Below are positions 8,507 through 11,896 of a stretch of DNA of 11,896 nucleotides, one piece after another. The first letter of the stretch is position 1. Each line of letters begins with the position of its first letter. The stretch spans positions 58,076 to 69,971 of the forward strand of contig BEXV01000432.1 in assembly GCA_003118195.1 (NCBI GenBank), in the 5' to 3' direction. A model generated the notes under the pieces. It made no database searches, had not been told where the DNA came from, and worked only from the letters and a program-made list of their open reading frames with translations. A program made the translations under genes and the position numbers. This DNA comes from Hemicentrotus pulcherrimus (Eukaryota > Echinodermata > Echinoidea > Camarodonta > Strongylocentrotidae).

Positions 8507-8807
8507 GGGGGGGGGGGTGTTTCACAAAGATCCTAAGTCGAACTTAACTCTAAGTTGGACTTAACAATTATGGAGAGCCATTTGTAGCCCTAAAATAAAT
8601 TATACTCAAAAGCGAAAATTCAAGTATTTTAGACTTTTTATAAATTCCACATCAAGAACATGAAATTTCCTTGACAATAGAAAACATGAATGAATTGAAT
8701 TAAACATTTTATGCCTTTTAAAATAACTTTTACAAAACATTTTCAAAGATGCTAATGGCATCCCATAATACTTAAGTCCAACTCAGGATCTTTGTGAAAC
8801 ACCCCCC
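8507..8807. mobile_element. 301-bp MITE with G-run caps and 9-bp flanking repeats
   Basis: The left end is a run of 11 G followed by TGTTTCACAAAGATCCT. The right end is AGGATCTTTGTGAAACA followed by six C. The inverted repeat extends imperfectly through AGTTGGACTTAA. Flanks are AGTTGTCCA (8498-8506) and AGTTGTCTA (8808-8816), a target duplication with one mismatch. The interior is AT-rich and noncoding. The 8-9 bp duplication suggests hAT or a related group, but the ends are blurred by the homopolymer caps. Confidence 0.75.
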
Positions 8808-8898
8808 AGTTGTCTACATTTCCAGGGGGAAGGGGAGTAATGGTCCTAGAATCAAAATCAATTTCTGAATTATCAGGTAGAATTTATTACAAACTTAC

Positions 8899-8970
8899 CC
8901 GCATCTTGATTGTCAAGACCATCTCCTTCAAATGACGAGCTTACTTTTGATGAACCATTGCAATACCAAA
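8899..8970 (-). CDS. Candidate 5' exon of the same gene
   Basis: A 72-nt minus-strand interval is bounded by a good acceptor (gcatttctcctttag) and a consensus donor (GCGG|gtaagt). Two readings are possible. Entered in phase 1 it is open throughout and gives WYCNGSSKVSSSFEGDG, which after the upstream mini-exon (9110-9125) would read LHTLFWYCNGSS. This is loosely reminiscent of the LHDFLAHSSEES segment of vertebrate ATRX. Alternatively, an ATG inside the exon with a good context (aaggagATGG) gives MVLTIKMR and joins in phase to the microexon at 7655-7674. The first reading needs another exon to restore phase. I cannot decide between them, and an untranslated exon is also possible. Confidence 0.35.
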
Positions 8971-9109
8971 CTAAAGGAGAAATGCGAAGATGCTCAATAC
9001 AGAGGAGGCGGTGATGGCTCCTGCAACTGGTTGATGAATTGAGTTACAAATCTTTGTTAAATGATGCAAGATCGGATGGTGTCCTGCCCAGCTGGGCAGT
9101 TTCACTCAC

Positions 9110-9125
9110 AAAGTGTGTGAAGCCT
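9110..9125 (-). CDS. Candidate 16-nt mini-exon
   Basis: On the minus strand a very good acceptor (tctgttttattttgtttcatag) is followed 16 nt later by a consensus donor (CTTT|gtgagt). In phase 0 it encodes RLHTL plus one base, which completes Phe with the phase-1 reading of 8899-8970. If the donor is not used, the open frame runs on as GFTHFVSETAQLG and stops after 26 residues, so this may instead be part of a longer or untranslated exon. Splice-signal evidence only. Confidence 0.2.
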
Positions 9126-9201
9126 CTATGAAACAAAATAAAACAGAATAAGAAAGTTTCTTTAGAGTAATGTTTTACTGCAATAAAAAAAAAATCAATC
9201 A

Positions 9202-9215
9202 CGGCTCAAAAGCCG
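9202..9215 (-). other. Hairpin beside an A-run, possible retroelement 3' tail
   Basis: CGGCTcaaaAGCCG forms a 5-bp stem with a 4-nt loop, beside an A10 run (9184-9194) and TCAATCA. Small stem-loops next to simple tails are typical of the 3' ends of some LINE and SINE families. There is no 5' end, reverse transcriptase frame or flanking duplication that I can identify. Confidence 0.25.
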
Positions 9216-10900
9216 AATTACAGGTTTTGTACAATGGTAAAAGCAAATATCAAAATTACAGGAAACAAAATAGGTACATGTAATAACATGTAATAATTAA
9301 AGCAATGAGATCATAATGAAAAAGATTAAGTACAAATAAAAGCTGAAATTATTTATGAGCAAAAGCTTTCACTAGCAATTACATGTACAGATAATAATTT
9401 TTTATTGTGCATTCTAAGCACCAAAATCGAGCTTCATTTTTTTTCCTCAACAGCATAATTTAAGTAGGATTACAGAGCAGCTCCTCCAGACCACACATAC
9501 CAGTACATGTATATTTAATACTGGAGTACTATTTCCCATATTGGAGACATAGCTTACAAAAGAACATAATTAGATTAAAAATTCTGTCCTGCCAAATGTT
9601 TGCTTTTTCTGAAGTCAGGAGCCCATTAGTTTTTGTGTGTGGATCATAACTTAAACTCTTTAAAAAAACACTGAAGTACATGGTCAAAAGAGGTCATTTT
9701 CATGAAGAATTTGCTCATTATAATCTCAGTTTGAGCCCGTTTAATCCCTTTGGCAGCAAATTGGTATTCCAAAAGAAAGACTGTCTAGCAAATAGGCTAC
9801 CAAAAGACTACTCCAAAGTTTCCAACATTAGAGCCATATTTGCCAACGCTGCAACAAGATAGGTCCTTCTGATTGGCTAACGCTGGCTGCCATTTGCTCA
9901 AGGTTAGAACATATTAGTGCTAGGCTGAGGAGAAAGCTTGCAATTTCCGATTAATCTGATACCAAACTCATGATAATCCAGTCAAACCTCAATTTTGTAT
10001 GATTTTTCCAGCATCCTCAAGAATTTAAATCATTTAACTTAAGTTTAACCTTAAAGATAAAGTCGAGTTCTGGTCATGTGATTGCATTGTGAAAAGAAAC
10101 GGTGTGGAATCTATCAGAAAAGGTTGATCATCTAGTATATAAGTATTTGTGTGTATTGCTAGGTTCTGGAATCATCAAAATTCAAAATGATAAGAAATTT
10201 GGCCAACTCTTGGCAAAGTTACAAGCACTGTACATGTACATAGAATGATGTACATATATGGGACTACACAAGCACATGGCGAAACAACCTACCCCAGATT
10301 TTTACAATGTTTCATGTCATATTTAGAATATGAAGGCATTTGAAGAGCAATGCTTTTCAGGGAACATGTTTAATCTGATGTTCTTCCACCCTTGCATAAT
10401 AATAACAATGATAATGCTCACAAATTATTTTTTACCTCTTCCCAGAACTCAACCTTCTTTTTAAGCTTTACTTAAGTTTGATAAATACTCACGTTCTTCA
10501 CTTCATATTTGAGGTACAAACTTAAAAGTTGTACTGAAATGTTTGTTGATTTTTCTATTGTATGTGTGTACGTAGACTAGGGACATGCTAGACTACGCTA
10601 GACTATGCTTAGTGTGCGTCAGTTATGTGTGAAGTGTGTCACCTGTATAAAGCATGACATGTCAGTGTGTTTAGTATAAATTTGAATGGTCAACACCATT
10701 GCGCTTTCTCCTTATATGGACACTCTCTCACTTCAGTTGAAGTCAAAACTGCTCGAGTGGTCAGCCAAGGGGAACGCGTTAATTCCATCAATTCCCTGTA
10801 CGGCGCTCAGTGCGTAAAGTTCTATGTGCCTTATTGCCCAGTCGTGAGCCTCTACTGACTACTGAGCATGTGAGCTCTGATTGGGGGTTTCCCATGAGGT
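9216..10900. other. AT-rich region without a convincing gene
   Basis: I see no confident gene on either strand. The plus-strand frames at 9680-9862 and 10667-10858 start on chance ATGs and show no domain or compositional sign of coding. On the minus strand a splice-like pair at 10493-10533 (acceptor aacatttcag, donor GAAGAAC|gtgagt) could be an untranslated 5' exon. A slightly GC-richer patch at about 10690-10880 contains a minus-strand ATG frame (MELTRSPWLTTRAV) ending at a possible donor (CTGAA|gtgaga). Neither could be linked to the ATRX exons in a decisive way. Confidence 0.4.
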
Positions 10901-11495
10901 GGAGTAGATCTATATCATTACATCATGATTATGAGCCATGACATTTAGTTTACCACCGGGTCTAGATCTATCTAGCTGATCTAGTTCTAGACTAGTCTAC
11001 CACATTTTCACATGCTTAATTCCATAAAAGTCTTAAGAGTCGAAATTTCATTAAGACCTAGACCCCTATATAGCCGAGGACTTCATCAAATTACAATTCA
11101 TTCCTTAAAATTGCCATGGATTGCATTGGTTTCATTCATTCGCACTGCCGAAATCCCATCGTTCTCGATCTCCCGGCCCGTCAGGCATCAATTCTGCCGT
11201 CGAATAGCTTCCACACCGGCTGCCATTCAATTCACACACACAGTACAAAGTACAAACGTATAATCAGCGCGCGGGATTTATAGTCTCTTTCTCAAACTCA
11301 CAAAAACAGATACATCAACCTATAAAATTGGAAATATCTCTTCCAAATACGCAACTAAGGTCATATTTACCTTTCAAATGAAGATCAACAGTGACCATTA
11401 AAATCAGCTATGATATATGATGAGTTAAAAAGAATGGATTCGGCCAGGAAACGGAAAAATCTGTAATTTTCCCGAGTCATGTAATTCTGTGACAC

Positions 11496-11515
11496 GGCTC
11501 CTCTCCCGCTTCCAT
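11496..11515 (-). CDS. Candidate start codon and first coding exon
   Basis: An ATG in a strong context (gagaacATGG) on the minus strand opens MEAGEEP, with a possible but weak donor (GAGCC|gtgtca) after 20 coding nt. Without splicing the frame stops after 12 residues. It lies about 40 bp downstream of an ETS-type site and in a CpG-richer patch, as expected of a promoter-proximal exon. Vertebrate ATRX begins MTAEP, so there is a faint similarity. No exon linking it in phase to the rest was established. Confidence 0.15.
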
Positions 11516-11555
11516 GTTCTCTCAATGCACAACTAGCTAGCTGACCTCAACTAAC

Positions 11556-11563
11556 CCGGAAGT
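11556..11563. promoter_or_regulatory. ETS-type site in a possible ATRX promoter
   Basis: CCGGAAGT within AACCCGGAAGTAA is a full consensus match for ETS/GABP factors, which commonly mark TATA-less housekeeping promoters near their start sites. It is the best such site in the window. It lies about 40 bp upstream of a well-placed minus-strand ATG (11513-11515) and next to a CpG-richer patch (about 11150-11560). An 8-bp motif can occur by chance, so this is suggestive only. Confidence 0.3.
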
Positions 11564-11896
11564 AATTGTTCCTTGCATATATTAACATTTTTCTCAGGGT
11601 ACAAAGGTATAAAGATTAAACAAAAATGAATGAAACTGAACCCAACATATGACTTCAATTATCAAATTAATGTGAATGAACTTTTACTTCGTAACATTAA
11701 AAGTTAATGATATAAAACTTATAGACGTCCTTATAACAAATAATAATTTTGCTTGAAACTAAGACTATAAACAAATTTCATGTCAACAAAGGATCTAGAA
11801 TAGAGGCTGACAATATACAATATGGATCATTGTTATTGAAGGATGGGTCATTAGAAGTTCAGTGTTAATTGTTTTGTAGATTTTTTATTTCAGATT

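Larger units (their letters stand above)
7675..8898 (-). other. Candidate intron packed with DNA elements
   Basis: Between the candidate exons at 8899-8970 and 7655-7674 lie the hAT-type element and the G-capped MITE. A further possible exon at 7737-7813 (minus strand) has an acceptor acttttgcag and a weak donor GAGGAT|gtgtaa, and it would convert phase 1 to phase 0. Its peptide is hydrophobic (TAALAISLSWPIGVPS), unlike ATRX linker sequence, so I do not call it. Confidence 0.4.
10900..11896. other. Right-hand region: CTAG-rich stretch, CpG patch, AT-rich end
   Basis: Bases 10905-11002 are rich in CTAG and TCTAGA motifs. Bases 11150-11280 contain most of the CpGs of the right half, including CAGCGCGCGGG. 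From about 11580 to the end the DNA is strongly AT-rich with no frame of note. The plus-strand frame at 11012-11263 covers the CpG patch but has no recognisable features, and I treat it as incidental. Confidence 0.4.

Noticed and set aside
9202..9215. Hairpin considered as a transcription terminator or tRNA fragment
   Set aside because: The stem is only 5 bp and there are no A-box or B-box motifs or cloverleaf. Bacterial-type termination does not apply here.
10667..10858. Plus-strand open frame of 63 codons
   Set aside because: No recognisable motif and no conserved-looking composition. A minus-strand frame in the same place ending at a splice-like site is equally plausible.
11012..11263. 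Plus-strand open frame of 83 codons
   Set aside because: It covers the CpG-richer patch, has no signal peptide, domain or splice support, and starts at a chance ATG.

Overview
This is eukaryotic, intron-rich, AT-rich animal DNA. There are no bacterial-style genes: no operons, no ribosome binding sites, and none of the long uninterrupted reading frames is a gene as it stands. Mixed low-copy DNA-transposon debris, the TGACCTTTGACCTT-type dispersed repeat ending in a GACGGAC-rich tail, and very short exons in long introns suggest a marine invertebrate. An echinoderm such as a sea urchin or sea star would fit, but the species cannot be fixed from the sequence.

The one recognisable gene is on the minus strand: the N-terminal part of ATRX, the SWI/SNF-family chromatin remodeller that carries an ADD histone-H3 reader domain. 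Three exons join with perfect phase and good splice sites: 5375-4978 (Ser/Asp-rich linker), 4044-3925 (begins with the ATRX signature GTVIVQPE) and 3068-2956 (first half of the ADD domain, with FCTAC and IICK cysteines). A fourth exon, 6855-6754, joins in phase upstream, and a 20-nt microexon at 7674-7655 joins in phase to that. Further 5' exons (8970-8899, 9125-9110) and a promoter/start near 11.5 kb are only candidates. The ATPase domain and most of the ADD domain would lie left of the window.

The most striking structural feature is a direct repeat. Bases 1-2891 and 3719-6587 are nearly identical; I saw one substitution and one 22-bp indel. The first copy ends exactly at a single N (2892). 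It carries second copies of two ATRX exons (1657-1260 and 326-207) downstream of the ADD exon, where they would be in the wrong phase and would split the zinc finger. The simplest reading is two alleles placed in tandem by the assembler, not a real duplication.

The introns are loaded with short non-autonomous DNA elements. These are a 372-bp element with terminal inverted repeats (3344-3715), a 130-bp near-perfect fold-back flanked by TA (7133-7262), a 388-bp hAT-type element with a perfect 8-bp target duplication (7854-8241), and a 301-bp G-capped element with 9-bp flanking repeats (8507-8807). The right-hand 3 kb has no convincing gene. It holds a possible retroelement tail, CTAG-rich stretches, and a slightly CpG-richer patch with an ETS-type site that could be the ATRX promoter. 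I see no evidence of a new multi-gene system.
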